From the NCBI GenBank assembly GCA_947589525.1, contig CANQAW010000013.1, forward strand, positions 1-17,499: DNA of 17,499 nucleotides, given 5' to 3'. Below, piece after piece: positions 16,283 to 17,499 of the stretch. The notes beneath the pieces are model-generated. The model worked only from the letters and a program-made list of their open reading frames with translations, had not been told where the DNA came from and ran no database searches. Every line of letters begins with the position of its first letter. Position 1 is the stretch's first letter. This stretch comes from Candidatus Gastranaerophilales bacterium. GTDB lineage: Bacteria; Cyanobacteriota; Vampirovibrionia; Gastranaerophilales; Gastranaerophilaceae. A program made the position numbers and the translations under genes.

Positions 16283-17290
16283 ATGAAAAAAGATGAATTA
16301 ATTAAAAAACTTGACAGATTGGCTAAGCCTCGTATTTTAATTATCGGGGATTTTGCTCTTGATGAAATGGTTTTCGGAAATACGGAGAGAATTTCCCGTG
16401 AAGCGCCGGTTATTATTTTGGAGCATTATGAAACAAAGAGAATTTTGGGTGCTTCCGCAAACGCTTCAAATAATGTTTCTAAAATAAACTTCGGGCGTGC
16501 CTGCGCTTTAGGAGTGTATGGAGACGATTACTACGGCGGAGAACTAATCAGAATTTTGAATGAAAATAATATAGATACCTCATTAATGGTTTTGGATAAA
16601 ACCAGAAAAACAACCACCAAAACAAGAATTTCGGGTTCTTGTAATCAAAGTATAACGCAGCAGATTGTAAGAATAGACAGACAAACCAAAACGCCGATAT
16701 CGGGCGATGTTGAAAAAAAGGTCATGGAAAATATTCGAAATCATCTTAAGGATTTTGACGGAATTATATTATCCGATTATCATTTGGGAGTTTTAACGCA
16801 AAACGTTGTAGACTGTGCCGTTAATGAAGCTAAAAAATATAATAAAATCATTGTTGCCGATATTCAAAGAGATTTTGAAAAATATAAAGGAGTTAATACC
16901 ATAACTCCAAACCAGCCCGATTGCGAAAAGCAGGTCGGATTTTTTATCAAAAACGAAAACGATTTAATTCGTGCTGGAAAAAAATTAATAAATGAGCTTG
17001 ATGTCAGCAATGTTTTGTTGACCAGAGGCGAAAACGGCATGGCATTATTTCGGAAAGAAAATAATGAAATCAGCTTTAAAAAAATTCCCGCATATAACAA
17101 AAAAGAAGTTTTTGATGTAACGGGTGCGGGGGATACCGTAGTTTCGCTTTATACGCTGGGAATTTGTTCCGGATTGTCCGCCCATGAAGCAATGAGGCTC
17201 GGCAATCTGGGTGCAAGCATGGTTATAAGATACTATGGCTGTCATACAATTACAATTGAAGATTTAAAAAAAGAATTAAAATTAAATTAA
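16283..17290 (+). CDS. hldA: PfkB-family kinase, D-glycero-beta-D-manno-heptose-7-phosphate kinase-like (HldA/RfaE1)
   Basis: HldA phosphorylates D-glycero-D-manno-heptose 7-phosphate at C1 in the cytosol, a step toward ADP-heptose for lipopolysaccharide core. The 335-residue protein matches the kinase half of HldE: GDFALDEMVFGNTERISREAPV (22-43), a substrate loop at LGASANASNN (55-64), QQIVRIDRQ (126-134) and LSDYHLGVLT (163-172). It ends with TPNQPDCEK (208-216) and the PfkB signature DVTGAGDT (278-285, catalytic D284). There is no adenylyltransferase domain, as in separate HldA/HldC systems. The substrate loop has GAS where the family usually has GGA, and the C-terminal K-G-T is replaced by YYGCHT, so another sugar phosphate is possible. 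The ribosome binding site is weak (GGA six bases before ATG). Its stop overlaps an in-frame ATG of the next gene. Confidence 0.75.
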   Translation: MKKDELIKKLDRLAKPRILIIGDFALDEMVFGNTERISREAPVIILEHYETKRILGASANASNNVSKINFGRACALGVYGDDYYGGELIRILNENNIDTSLMVLDKTRKTTTKTRISGSCNQSITQQIVRIDRQTKTPISGDVEKKVMENIRNHLKDFDGIILSDYHLGVLTQNVVDCAVNEAKKYNKIIVADIQRDFEKYKGVNTITPNQPDCEKQVGFFIKNENDLIRAGKKLINELDVSNVLLTRGENGMALFRKENNEISFKKIPAYNKKEVFDVTGAGDTVVSLYTLGICSGLSAHEAMRLGNLGASMVIRYYGCHTITIEDLKKELKLN

Positions 17291-17322
17291 TGGTACTAAA
17301 AGAGTTTAAAAAGGAAAAAACT

Positions 17323-17499
17323 ATGAATAAGAATAAAACTATAAGAGAAAATATAGGTAATGTTAATAATTTAACTGGCTGTGCTGATTATGGTATTCCA
17401 AGAACATTTAGAGATTATGGAATTTTAGAATATACTGATGAATTAAAAGAATTAATAGATAATGAAAAAGAAATACTACATGATAGTGAAATGGAAATA
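17323..17499 (+). CDS. Hypothetical protein, 3' end beyond the window
   Basis: An open frame of 59 codons (MNKNKTIRENIGNVNN...) runs off the right edge. ATG 17323 follows AAAAAGGA with good spacing and is preferred. An in-frame ATG at 17290 overlaps the kinase stop (TAATG) and would add 11 residues with possible translational coupling. No family is recognised; the segment is charged and hydrophilic, with ADYGIPRTFRDYGILEYTDEL as the most distinctive stretch. GC is about 23% (41 of 177 bases), clearly lower than in the kinase gene, and ATA and AGA codons are frequent, which suggests a different origin or relaxed selection. Confidence 0.6.
   Translation, partial: MNKNKTIRENIGNVNNLTGCADYGIPRTFRDYGILEYTDELKELIDNEKEILHDSEMEI

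Overview
The window is AT-rich bacterial DNA, fully coding apart from short gaps, with the standard genetic code. No rRNA, tRNA, CRISPR array, insertion sequence or intact prophage is visible. The organism looks Gram-negative: it has a heptose-phosphate-type PfkB kinase and a GyrB of the long, insert-bearing type. A host-associated anaerobe is likely because of the decarboxylase sodium pump. The N-terminal 'SVSFQGK' tag on the predicted metalloprotease and the low GC make me think of the Vampirovibrionia/Gastranaerophilales (Melainabacteria) lineage. That placement is an inference from memory of the group, not a search result.

Left part, + strand (1-4073). The window opens with the tail of a HisC/CobD-like aminotransferase. 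It continues with a four-gene cluster: biotin protein ligase (birA), then the gamma, alpha and beta subunits of a Na+-translocating carboxylic-acid decarboxylase (oadG-oadA-oadB), closed by a strong intrinsic terminator. The ligase would attach biotin to Lys569 of the alpha subunit encoded two genes later. The alpha subunit transfers CO2 to that biotin, and the beta/gamma membrane subunits couple its release to Na+ export.

Middle, + strand (4077-6587). gyrB is a single gene with a near-consensus sigma-70-type promoter (TTTACA-N17-TACAAT), a perfect dyad over the expected transcription start, and a clear ribosome binding site. It ends tail-to-tail, overlapping the next convergent gene by 4 bases.

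Middle to right, - strand (16001 down to 6584). Five genes run leftward with small gaps (79, 8, 2 and 68 bases): a secreted GHL10-type glycosidase-like protein, a roughly 1000-residue coiled-coil protein of unknown function, a DUF4127 protein, an RlhA-type U32 Fe-S protein, and a predicted HEXXH metalloprotease. This poorly characterised cluster is the most interesting part of the window.

Right end. A 281-base divergent intergenic region (16002-16282) contains a good minus-strand intrinsic terminator with a candidate promoter just upstream of it, so it may encode a small RNA of about 84 nt or a leader attenuator for the GHL10 operon. To its right, on the + strand, lie an HldA-like heptose-phosphate kinase and the start of an unknown, much more AT-rich gene that runs off the edge.
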